Assembly (NCBI GenBank): GCA_034431435.1 | Contig: DAOUDG010000107.1 | Location: 1-26,849 of the forward strand | Source of the DNA: JAHCIE01 sp034431435 | GTDB lineage: Bacteria; Chloroflexota; Anaerolineae; Epilineales; JAHCIE01 | Length of the DNA stretch: 26,849 nt | Direction: 5' to 3' | Shown here: piece by piece, positions 1-7,122 of the stretch | Numbering within the stretch: position 1 is the first letter of the stretch | Layout of the letters: every line of letters starts with the position of its first letter | Translations under genes and position numbers: made by a program | The notes under the pieces: generated by a model | Told to the model about the DNA's origin: nothing | The model's input: only the letters and a program-made list of their open reading frames with translations | Databases searched by the model: none

Positions 1-5
1 GGCGT

Positions 6-33
6 TTGACATAGCGCCGAAATGGGCTATAAT
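6..33 (+). promoter_or_regulatory. Consensus sigma-70 promoter of tRNA-Ser
   Basis: A perfect -35 box TTGACA (6-11) and a perfect -10 box TATAAT (28-33) are separated by 16 bp. The expected transcription start is near base 40, about 11 nt before the mature tRNA 5' end, which is a typical short tRNA leader. The exact match to both hexamers suits a strongly expressed stable RNA. Confidence 0.9.
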
Positions 34-50
34 ACGCCTACTCACTGCCT

Positions 51-143
51 GGGGGGGTCGCATAGCCAGGTCGAGTGCGGGCGCCTGCTAAGCGCCTAGG
101 GTGGATTATACCGCCCTCGAGGGTTCAAATCCCTCCCCCTCCG
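51..143 (+). tRNA. tRNA-Ser (anticodon GCU)
   Basis: The sequence folds as a class II tRNA of 93 nt. The acceptor stem is a run of seven G (51-57) pairing with CCCCTCC (136-142) with one G-U pair, and the discriminator base is G143. The D stem is GCA/TGC, the anticodon stem GGCGC/GCGCC closes the loop CTGCTAA with anticodon GCT, and the T arm is GAGGG-TTCAAAT-CCCTC. The long variable arm has a 7-bp stem (AGGGTGG/CCGCCCT). A long variable arm plus the GCT anticodon identifies serine (AGC/AGU codons). The 3' CCA is not encoded. Position 9 is C where G is usual, a minor oddity. Confidence 0.95.
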
Positions 144-149
144 CTGACC

Positions 150-187
150 GAAAGGGCCACGAACTGGCGCAAGCCCGTGGCCCTTTC
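150..187 (+). terminator. Hairpin after tRNA-Ser, probable terminator or processing structure
   Basis: GAAAGGGCCACG (150-161) and CGTGGCCCTTTC (176-187) form a perfect 12-bp stem with a 14-nt loop, directly after the tRNA. There is no long T tract, so it may be an inefficient terminator or a processing signal that lets some transcripts continue into the gene starting at 218, whose Shine-Dalgarno lies just beyond it. Confidence 0.65.
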
Positions 188-217
188 GCCATCTATCGGC
201 ACAAAGGAGTGCCCTGT

Positions 218-1555
218 ATGCCCAAGACCCGAATCCTCATCATGGGCGCGGCCGGCCGCGACTTCCACAACTTCAACGTGGTGTTCCGCGCCGACCCTGC
301 CTACGACGTTGTCGCCTTTACGGCCACCCAGATCCCCGGCATCGCCGACCGTCGCTACCCGGCCGCCCTGGCGGGTCCTCTCTACCCCGACGGCATCCCC
401 ATCTACCCTGAGCGCGACCTGACACGTCTCATCCGTGAGCAGCAGGTCGAGCGCGTCGTCTTCGCCTACAGCGACGTGACCCACGAGACCGTCATGCACA
501 AGGCGTCGGAGGCGCTGGCGGCGGGCGCTGACTTCTGGCTGCTCGGCCCGGACGCGACGATGCTGCGCTCACAGAAACCCGTCGTGGCGGTGTGCGCGGT
601 GCGTACCGGCTGCGGCAAGAGCCAGACGACGCGCCGCGTGGTGGCGGCTCTGCGTGAGATGGGGCGGCGGGTGGTGGTGGTGCGTCACCCCATGCCCTAC
701 GGCGACCTGGCCGCCCAGGCTGTCCAGCGCTACGCCGACTACGCCGACCTGGACCGCAACCACTGTACCCTGGAAGAGCGCGAAGAGTACGAGCCACACC
801 TGGACACAGGGGTGGTGGTGTATGCAGGCGCCGACTACGAGCGGGTACTGCGCGCGGCCGAGACCGAAGCCGACGTGGTGGTCTGGGACGGCGGGAATAA
901 TGACCTGCCCTTCTTCAAGCCCGACCTGTACTTCACCGTGGCCGACCCGCTGCGGCCCGGCCATGAGACGCGCTATCATCCCGGCGAGACGAACCTACGC
1001 CTGGCCGATGCTGTCGTCATCAACAAGGAGAACACGGCCACCGCCGAGGGTATCGAGGCGGTGCGGCAGGCGGTGCGGACAGTCAACCCGGGGGCCGTGG
1101 TCATCGATGCGGCGTCGGAGATCACGGTCGACGCGCCCGACCTGATTCGCGGCAAGCGGGTGGTGGTGGTCGAGGATGGGCCGACGGTGACCCACGGCGA
1201 GATGGCCTACGGGGCGGGGCTGGTGGCGGCGCGGCAATACGGAGCGGCGGACATCGTGTCGCCCGCGCCCTACGCCGTCGGCTCCATCGCGGCTACCTTC
1301 GCCGCCTATCCCCACGCCACTGGTGTCCTGCCCGCTATGGGCTATGGCGCGGCCCAGGTGGCCGACCTGTCGGCGACGCTGGCCGCCATGCCGGTCGACG
1401 CCGTGGTCATCGGCACGCCCATCGACCTGCGGCGCGTGGTCTCGTTGAGCGTGCCCGCCGCCCGCGTCCGCTACGAGCTGCGCGAGCTGTCGACGCCCAC
1501 CGTCGCCGACGTGGTGCGGGAGCGACTGGGCGAGTTCGTCCCCCGCCCCCTTTGA
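218..1555 (+). CDS. Cyclic 2,3-diphosphoglycerate synthase-like P-loop protein (COG2403)
   Basis: This 445-residue protein resembles the COG2403 predicted-GTPase family that includes archaeal cyclic 2,3-diphosphoglycerate synthetase, which forms the intramolecular phosphoanhydride of 2,3-bisphosphoglycerate with ATP. Residues 5-20 (ILIMGAAGRDFHNFN) look like a Rossmann-type nucleotide-binding start. A P-loop, TGCGKSQT, lies at about 130-137 with K134. WDGGNND (223-229) and VVINKEN (266-272) follow in the nucleotide-binding half. The ATG at 218 is preferred over upstream in-frame starts because AAAGGAG lies 8 nt before it and family similarity begins there; upstream in-frame sequence runs into the tRNA. 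Length fits the archaeal enzymes (about 460 aa). Function in this bacterium is unproven: many bacteria carry this family without known cDPG, so a different small-molecule role is possible. It is downstream of tRNA-Ser and convergent with sucB. Confidence 0.8.
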   Translation: MPKTRILIMGAAGRDFHNFNVVFRADPAYDVVAFTATQIPGIADRRYPAALAGPLYPDGIPIYPERDLTRLIREQQVERVVFAYSDVTHETVMHKASEALAAGADFWLLGPDATMLRSQKPVVAVCAVRTGCGKSQTTRRVVAALREMGRRVVVVRHPMPYGDLAAQAVQRYADYADLDRNHCTLEEREEYEPHLDTGVVVYAGADYERVLRAAETEADVVVWDGGNNDLPFFKPDLYFTVADPLRPGHETRYHPGETNLRLADAVVINKENTATAEGIEAVRQAVRTVNPGAVVIDAASEITVDAPDLIRGKRVVVVEDGPTVTHGEMAYGAGLVAARQYGAADIVSPAPYAVGSIAATFAAYPHATGVLPAMGYGAAQVADLSATLAAMPVDAVVIGTPIDLRRVVSLSVPAARVRYELRELSTPTVADVVRERLGEFVPRPL

Positions 1556-1572
1556 CGAAAAAGCCGAGAAGA

Positions 1573-1608
1573 CAGACCTGACAGGTTTCTGAAAACCTGT
1601 CAGGTCTG
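1573..1608. terminator. Palindromic bidirectional terminator between convergent genes
   Basis: CAGACCTGACAGGTTT (1573-1588) and AAACCTGTCAGGTCTG (1593-1608) form a perfect 16-bp stem with the 4-nt loop CTGA. It lies 17 bp after the stop of the plus-strand gene and 2 bp beyond the sucB stop on the minus strand. The A/T pairs near the loop and its position between convergent genes suggest it ends transcription both ways. The unit looks like a dispersed repeat (see findings). Confidence 0.8.
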
Positions 1609-1610
1609 CT

Positions 1611-2921
1611 TCAGCCCTCGAACAGCAGGATTTCCGGGTCTTCGAGCTGCTCCTTGATGCGGACGAGGAACTGGACAGCCTCGCGGCCGTCGACGATGCG
1701 GTGGTCGTAGCTGAGGGCGACGTACATCATGGGCTGGATGAGTACCTGGCCGTCGCGGGCGATGGGTCGCTCCTGAATCTTGTGCATCCCCAGGATGCCC
1801 ACCTGGGGCGGGTTGAGGATGGGCGTCGACATCAGTGAACCGAAGACGCCACCGTTGGTGATGGTGAACGTGCCCCCTGTCAGGTCGGCGATGGACAGGG
1901 CGCCCTCGGTCGCCCTCTGGCTGTGGGCCTCGATTTGCTTCTCGATCTCGGCGAAGGACAGGCGGTCGGCGTCGCGGACGACAGGCACAACCAGGCCGCC
2001 CGGCGCGCCCACGGCGATGCCGATGTCGTAGTATTTCTTGAGCAGAATCTCGTCGCCCTGAATCTCCGCGTTCAGTTCGGGAAAAGCCTTGAGGGCAGCG
2101 ACCGAGGCCTTGACAAAAAAGGACATGAAGCCGAGCTTTACGCCATAGCGCTGCTGGAACCACTCGCGCCGCCGCTTGCGCAATTCCATCACCGGTCCCA
2201 TGTCGATCTCGTTGAAGGTCGTCAGCATGGCCGTCGTTTGCTGCGCCTCGACCAGGCGGCGGGCGATGGTCTGGCGACGGCGCGTCATGCGCACCCGCTC
2301 CTCCGACCGCTCGGTGGGCGCGACCACTGACGGCGGACCACCGACCATCGTCGGAGACGGCAGGGTTGGGGCGCTCTCGGTCGTCGGTCGTCGGTCGTCG
2401 GTCGTTGGTCCCCCCTCCGGCTCCCCCCGTAGACGGGGGGCGGGGGCGGCGGTCTCTGCCGCGCGAACCACATCCTCTTTCGTGACACGCCCGCCCGGCC
2501 CGCTCCCCGGAATCTGGGCCACATCCAGGCCATGCTCCGCCGCATACCGACGGGCGACCGGCGTCGCTCGCGTGTCGTCGGGCGCTGCGACGACCGGCGA
2601 CGGGCCACTGACGAGCGGGGAATCGACCGCTGTCGACCGACCACTGACCACCGACGGAGACGGCGGGCCGGGCGCGGCCTCGGTCGTTGCCCCCAGCGTC
2701 CCCAGCACATCGCCGATGGCGACATTCTCGCCCTCGCGGCGGATGATGTGCGTCAGGACGCCGTCCTGGTCGGCGGCGACCTCCAGGTTCACCTTCTCCG
2801 TCTCTAGCTCCACCAGGGCCTCGCCGGCGCGGACGGTGTCGCCCTCGTGCTTGAGCCAGCGACCAACCGTCGCCTCGACAATCGACTCGCCCAGGGCCGG
2901 AACCTTGATCTCAGTCGCCAT
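1611..2921 (-). CDS. sucB: 2-oxoglutarate dehydrogenase E2, dihydrolipoyllysine succinyltransferase
   Basis: This 436-residue acyltransferase transfers the succinyl group from the E1 thiamine adduct via lipoate to CoA in the TCA cycle. Domains in order: a lipoyl domain (1-77) with lipoylated K43 in ETEKVNLEV; a Pro/Ser-rich linker (78-117); an E3/E1-binding domain (118-153, PVARRYAAEHGLDV then GSGPGGRVTKEDV); a second low-complexity linker (157-210); and a catalytic domain (211-436) with SYDHRIVDG, where H407 and D411 are the catalytic pair. E2 paralogues are hard to separate, but the upstream SucA-type E1 supports oxoglutarate rather than pyruvate. Its ATG overlaps the last 11 bp of sucA and AGGTG lies just upstream, implying translational coupling. 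No lpd (E3) is nearby. Both linkers carry repeat-derived sequence (see findings). Confidence 0.95.
   Translation of the reverse strand: MATEIKVPALGESIVEATVGRWLKHEGDTVRAGEALVELETEKVNLEVAADQDGVLTHIIRREGENVAIGDVLGTLGATTEAAPGPPSPSVVSGRSTAVDSPLVSGPSPVVAAPDDTRATPVARRYAAEHGLDVAQIPGSGPGGRVTKEDVVRAAETAAPAPRLRGEPEGGPTTDDRRPTTESAPTLPSPTMVGGPPSVVAPTERSEERVRMTRRRQTIARRLVEAQQTTAMLTTFNEIDMGPVMELRKRRREWFQQRYGVKLGFMSFFVKASVAALKAFPELNAEIQGDEILLKKYYDIGIAVGAPGGLVVPVVRDADRLSFAEIEKQIEAHSQRATEGALSIADLTGGTFTITNGGVFGSLMSTPILNPPQVGILGMHKIQERPIARDGQVLIQPMMYVALSYDHRIVDGREAVQFLVRIKEQLEDPEILLFEG
2379..2410. repeat. Heptanucleotide tandem repeat GGTCGTC in sucB linker
   Basis: Four units of GGTCGTC (the fourth ending GTT) plus a partial fifth lie in tandem inside sucB, in the part encoding the linker between the E3-binding and catalytic domains (roughly residues 171-181). 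Seven is not a multiple of three, so gain or loss of one unit would shift the frame. Confidence 0.85.
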
Positions 2922-5901
2922 GCTGCACCTCGCGGGGTTGAGCTTCCGTTAGCGGCGCCAACGCGGTCTCGACGATACGGCGCTGCTCGGCGGTGTGCCA
3001 CGCCGCCGAACCTTCGGCCGGGCTGGCGCGCTCTCGGCGGCCGATGTAGCGCAAGGGCAGCGGTCGCTGGATGAGATCGCTCAGTCCGTCGAGGACCTCG
3101 TGCAGGCGGGGGGCCATGTAGCGCCAGCCGCCCATGTTGGCCGGTTCCTCCTGCACCCAGGCCACGTCGCGGACGTTCGGGTAACGGTCCAGGATGGCGC
3201 GGATTTCGGCGGCGGGGAAAGGATACAGCTGCTCGACGCGGACGACGGCGACGGCGTGGGCGTCGGCGCGGAGCTTGCTGGTGGCCAGATCAACATAAAC
3301 TTTACCGGCGCATAGCAGCACGCGCTCGATGCGATTGCGGTCGTGGATATCGTCGTCGATGACCATCTGGAATGCGCCCTGGCTGAAGGCGGCGATGGCT
3401 GACGCGGCCAGGGGGTGGCGCAGCAGGCTCTTAGGGGTCATCACCACCAGCGGGCGCGGATCGCTACGCAGCAGGGCGGCCTGGCGGCGCAGCAGGTGGA
3501 AATATTGAGCCGAGGTAGTGGGATAGGCGATGCGTAGATTGTTTTCGGCGGCAAGCTCCAGGAAGCGTTCGAGGCGTGCGCTGGAATGCTCGGGTCCCGC
3601 CCCCTCGTAGCCGTGGGGCAAGAGCAGAACCAGCCCGGACGTGTCGCCCCACTTGACCTTCGCCGAGGCGATGAACTGGTCCACGATGACCTGCGCGCCG
3701 TTGACGAAGTCGCCGTACTGAGCTTCCCACAGCACCAGGGTATCGGGCGATTGAATGGTGTAGCCGTACTCGAAGCCCAGCACGCCATTCTCGGACAGGG
3801 GGCTGTCGTGAATCTCGAAGGCGGCGCGAGCCTCGCGCAGATGCTGGAGGGGGACGTAGCTACTGCCCGTCTCGGCGTCGTGCAGGGCGGCGTGGCGCTG
3901 GCTGAACGTGGCGCGGCCCACGTCCTGGCCGCTGAGGCGAATGGGCGTGGCATCGGCGAGGATGCTGGCGAAGGCTAACGCCTCCGCATGCCCCCAGTCG
4001 ATGCCGCCCTCGGCGCCCGCCTCGAAGGCTGAATGGCGGCGGTCCATCACCCGTCGGAGCTTGGGGTTGAGGTGGAAGGTGTCAGGCAGGCGGGTCAGGT
4101 CGGCGTTGAGACGCGCCAGACGATCGGCAGCGACGGCGGTCTCGATGTGGCCGGCGCGGCGGGGCGCGGGAATGGCTTCGCTACCCTCGTAGGGCTGGGA
4201 CGTAACCGAGTCGTAGATGCGGCGCAACTCATCCATCGCCTCCTGCAGCATCTCGTCGGCGCGCGTCTCAGTAATGATGCCCCGCTCGACGAGTTGCCTG
4301 GCCCACAGGGCGCGGACGGTCGGATGTTGGGCGATGCGCTCGTACATGCGCGGTTGGGTGAAGGTTGGCTCGTCGCCCTCGTTGTGGCCCCAACGGCGAT
4401 AGCCGATGAGGTCGATGACGAAATCCTTCTGGAACTTGGCGCGATAGGCATGGGCCAGTCGCGCTGCTGCGATACAGGCGACCGGATCATCGGCGTTGAC
4501 GTGGACGATGGGCACGCGGAAGCCTTTCGCCAGGTCGCTGGCGTAGGTGGTCGAGCGGCCGCGCAGGGCGGGGGTGGTGAAGCCGATCTGGTTATTGGCG
4601 ATGAGGTGCAGCGTGCCGCCGGTGGTGTAGCCTGGCAGGCGATACATGTTGAGGGTCTCGGCGACGATGCCCTGACCGGGAAAGGCGGCGTCGCCGTGGA
4701 TGAGGATGGGCAGCGCGGCGTCGACATTGAGGAGCGGCGCGCCCGGCAGGGTGTTGGCCGTCTGGGCGGCGCGGGCCATACCCTCGACGACGGGATTGAC
4801 AAATTCGAGGTGGCTGGGATTGGGGACGAGCTTGACCTTCATCTCCACCTGGTCGCTACCCGCACGGCGGCGCGCCTCGGGCGGGGTATAGACGCCGCCG
4901 AGGTGATACTTCACGTCGCCGGACCAACCCTCGTCTGCGCTGTCGGCGGCGTCGCTGTGGGGGTGACGGCCCAGGTCCTGGAACTCGGCCAGGATATCGG
5001 CGTAGGACTTGCCCATGATGTGGGCCAGGATGTTGAGGCGGCCCCGGTGGGCCATGCCGACCACGACGTAGCGCGTGCCTTCGTCGGCGGACGCGCCGAT
5101 CAGCTCGTCCAGCATCGGCACCATGATGTCCACGCCCTCGATGGAGAAGCGAGTCTTGCCGGGGAAGGTGCGGCCGAGGAAGCGCTCGAAGGCTTCAACC
5201 TGGGTCAGGCGCTGGAGAAGATCGATCTCGTGGATCGGGGCCTGGGGTGGGCAGAACTGCTCCGTCTCCACCATGTCGCGCAACCAATCGCGCTCTTCCT
5301 GGACTCGGATCTGCAGATACTCGTGGCCGGTCGTGCCCTGGTAGACACGCCGCAGGGCGTGCAGCGCCTCGCGGGCATTGCGAGCTTCGCGGGTGACCGG
5401 CCCGCCGATGATGTCATCATCCAGGGTGCGCAACTCGTCTTCGGTCAAGCCATAGTATTCCAGGGTGAGAGTCGAATCACCCTCGCGAGGAGCGCCGAGG
5501 GGGTCCAGGTCGGAGGCGGCGTGGCCAAAGGCGCGGATGTTCTGGGCCAGCTTGACGAAGGCCACCAGTTGCCGGGCGGCTTCCTCTTCGCGCGGGGTGG
5601 AAGCGGGAGTGGGCAGGGGCAGCGCTTCGGCGCGTGGCGCTGGCCGCGCGCGCAGGGGCTTGGGCGTGGCGACCACCGAGCGGCGCGGTGTTGCTGCGCG
5701 GGTCGTCGTTGATGGTCGCTGGCCGTCGGTCGTCGGTGGGGGGGCCGGTGGGCCGTGGTCGGTGACCTCTTGCGGCGGCGTCCACGTGGCGAAGAAAGCG
5801 CGTGTGGCGGCATCGACCGCGCCCGGATCCTCTAGATAGCGATCGTAGAGGTCGAGCAGATAGGCGAGGTTGTAGTCGGTCAGTTGGGATGAGGACATCA
5901 T
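2911..5901 (-). CDS. sucA: 2-oxoglutarate dehydrogenase E1 component (thiamine diphosphate-dependent)
   Basis: This 996-residue decarboxylase oxidatively decarboxylates 2-oxoglutarate and succinylates the lipoyl arm of E2. Residues 8-40 are the N-terminal E2-contact segment (DYNLAYLLDLYDRYLEDP). A Pro/Thr linker follows (42-105), longer than usual, which with the 996-aa length against about 933 in E. coli shows where extra residues sit. The transketolase-type core has GMAHRGRLN with H285, a ThDP/Mg motif beginning at D404 (IHGDAAFPGQG) and ending at NNQIGF (N436/N437), and GYRRWGHNEGDEP. The C-terminal domain contains EPANMGGWRYMAPRL. I chose ATG 5901 rather than the upstream frame extension because homology starts there and a -10 box ends 6 nt before it. 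First gene of sucA-sucB. Confidence 0.96.
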   Translation of the reverse strand: MMSSSQLTDYNLAYLLDLYDRYLEDPGAVDAATRAFFATWTPPQEVTDHGPPAPPPTTDGQRPSTTTRAATPRRSVVATPKPLRARPAPRAEALPLPTPASTPREEEAARQLVAFVKLAQNIRAFGHAASDLDPLGAPREGDSTLTLEYYGLTEDELRTLDDDIIGGPVTREARNAREALHALRRVYQGTTGHEYLQIRVQEERDWLRDMVETEQFCPPQAPIHEIDLLQRLTQVEAFERFLGRTFPGKTRFSIEGVDIMVPMLDELIGASADEGTRYVVVGMAHRGRLNILAHIMGKSYADILAEFQDLGRHPHSDAADSADEGWSGDVKYHLGGVYTPPEARRRAGSDQVEMKVKLVPNPSHLEFVNPVVEGMARAAQTANTLPGAPLLNVDAALPILIHGDAAFPGQGIVAETLNMYRLPGYTTGGTLHLIANNQIGFTTPALRGRSTTYASDLAKGFRVPIVHVNADDPVACIAAARLAHAYRAKFQKDFVIDLIGYRRWGHNEGDEPTFTQPRMYERIAQHPTVRALWARQLVERGIITETRADEMLQEAMDELRRIYDSVTSQPYEGSEAIPAPRRAGHIETAVAADRLARLNADLTRLPDTFHLNPKLRRVMDRRHSAFEAGAEGGIDWGHAEALAFASILADATPIRLSGQDVGRATFSQRHAALHDAETGSSYVPLQHLREARAAFEIHDSPLSENGVLGFEYGYTIQSPDTLVLWEAQYGDFVNGAQVIVDQFIASAKVKWGDTSGLVLLLPHGYEGAGPEHSSARLERFLELAAENNLRIAYPTTSAQYFHLLRRQAALLRSDPRPLVVMTPKSLLRHPLAASAIAAFSQGAFQMVIDDDIHDRNRIERVLLCAGKVYVDLATSKLRADAHAVAVVRVEQLYPFPAAEIRAILDRYPNVRDVAWVQEEPANMGGWRYMAPRLHEVLDGLSDLIQRPLPLRYIGRRERASPAEGSAAWHTAEQRRIVETALAPLTEAQPREVQHGD

Positions 5902-5907
5902 AGGCGC

Positions 5908-5916
5908 ATTATACCA
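5908..5916 (-). promoter_or_regulatory. Extended -10 promoter giving leaderless sucA mRNA
   Basis: On the minus strand the sequence reads TGGTATAAT followed by six bases and then ATG. TATAAT (5913-5908) is a perfect -10 box and TGG gives an extended -10 motif, which can replace the missing -35 box. Counting +1 as the seventh base after the hexamer puts the start on the A of the sucA ATG (5901). Confidence 0.75.
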
Positions 5917-6037
5917 TAAGAAACTGTGGGTCGAAGCGAGCGGCCCCGGGAGAATCTGGCATCGTAGAGCCAACCCACCGAGGGTGATGTTACTAATTAT
6001 ATGTGGGCGGCGGGGAAACTGCGACCCGCGCGGGGCG

Positions 6038-6066
6038 TTGTTTGTTGGCGGCGACTTGGCTATAAT
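6038..6066 (+). promoter_or_regulatory. Promoter of moxR-DUF58 genes
   Basis: A perfect -10 TATAAT (6061-6066) has a poor -35 candidate TTGTTT (6038-6043, three of six matches) at 17-bp spacing. The start would be near 6073, giving an 84-nt leader to the ATG at 6157. It is divergent from the sucA promoter; the rest of 5917-6037 has an AT-rich patch near 5990 but no other recognisable site. Confidence 0.6.
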
Positions 6067-6156
6067 TGACACGGTGGGCGAGCGCCCCAGTGTCCAACCT
6101 GGCTAGTGCGTGGGGTTGCCCCATTATTTGTCCCTTCGAAGGAGTTTACGCTTCTA

Positions 6157-7122
6157 ATGCAAGAGGTTCAGACCATCTCCAAGCGGGTAAGCGACAATGT
6201 GCAGAGGGTGATCGTCGGGAAGCACGATGAAGTTCAGTTGGCCCTGATCGCGATGCTGTGTCGCGGCCATGTGCTGATCGAGGATGTGCCGGGCGTCGGC
6301 AAGACGATGTTGGCGCGGGCGTTGGCGCGCTCCCTCGGCTGCACCTTCCGCCGTATCCAATTCACGCCGGACATGCTGCCGAGCGATATCACGGGCGTGT
6401 CCATCTTCAACCAGAAGGAGCGGGAGTTCGAGTTCCGCCAGGGGCCGATTTTCGCCCAGATTGTGCTGGGTGACGAGATCAACCGCGCCACACCCAAGAC
6501 GCAGTCAGCGCTGCTCGAAGCGATGGAAGAGCGGCAGGTAACGGTGGACGGCCAGACCTACCCCATGGAAGACCCGTTCCTGGTGCTGGCGACGCAGAAC
6601 CCCATTGAGTACGAGGGTACCTTCCCCCTGCCTGAGGCGCAGCTAGACCGCTTCTTGATTCGGCTGTCGTTGGGCTATCCGGATCGCGAGTCCGAGTTGC
6701 GTATCCTGGACGAGCAGCGGGTGTCGCACCCGCTATCGAGTCTGGAACAGGTGGTGAGCGCGGAGGAGTTGCTGCGGGCGCAGAGCCTGATCAAGGAAGC
6801 CCACGTCAGCGACCTGATCAAGGAGTATATCGTCGCTATCGTGACGGCCTCGCGGCAGCACCCCGATACATATCTGGGGGCCAGCCCACGCGGTTCACTG
6901 GCCCTGTACCGCACCAGTCAGGCCCGCGCGGCGCTCCTGGGACGCGATTACGTAATTCCCGACGACGTGAAGGCGCTGGCCGAGGTCACGCTGGCCCACC
7001 GCATCATCGTCAGCCCGTCGGCGCGCATCAAGAGCGTGGACTCGCGAACCATAGTGGAGGACTTGCTGCGCACCGTGCCGGTGCCGGGCGCGCGGGCGCG
7101 GCCGGAGCCGGCGCGTGCGTAA
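6157..7122 (+). CDS. MoxR-family AAA+ ATPase
   Basis: This 321-residue AAA+ ATPase belongs to the MoxR family, chaperone-like ATPases that help assemble or activate partner proteins. Walker A is EDVPGVGKT (42-50, K49), Walker B is IVLGDEINR (102-110, D106/E107), and the sensor region LATQNPIEYEGTFPLPEAQLDRF is a MoxR hallmark. The C-terminal lid has ASPRGSLALYR. ATG 6157 is chosen because the family start matches (QTISKRVSDNVQRVIVG); GAAGGAG at 6138-6144 is 12 nt upstream, slightly far. An in-frame GTG at 6106 would add 17 unusual residues. It overlaps the DUF58 gene by 8 bp, the usual pairing. The partner transglutaminase seen in many such operons is not downstream. Confidence 0.92.
   Translation: MQEVQTISKRVSDNVQRVIVGKHDEVQLALIAMLCRGHVLIEDVPGVGKTMLARALARSLGCTFRRIQFTPDMLPSDITGVSIFNQKEREFEFRQGPIFAQIVLGDEINRATPKTQSALLEAMEERQVTVDGQTYPMEDPFLVLATQNPIEYEGTFPLPEAQLDRFLIRLSLGYPDRESELRILDEQRVSHPLSSLEQVVSAEELLRAQSLIKEAHVSDLIKEYIVAIVTASRQHPDTYLGASPRGSLALYRTSQARAALLGRDYVIPDDVKALAEVTLAHRIIVSPSARIKSVDSRTIVEDLLRTVPVPGARARPEPARA

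Noticed and set aside
4033..5712. 559-codon open frame on the plus strand
   Set aside because: It lies fully antisense to sucA, whose motifs are unmistakable. The long frame is a by-product of high GC and codon bias.
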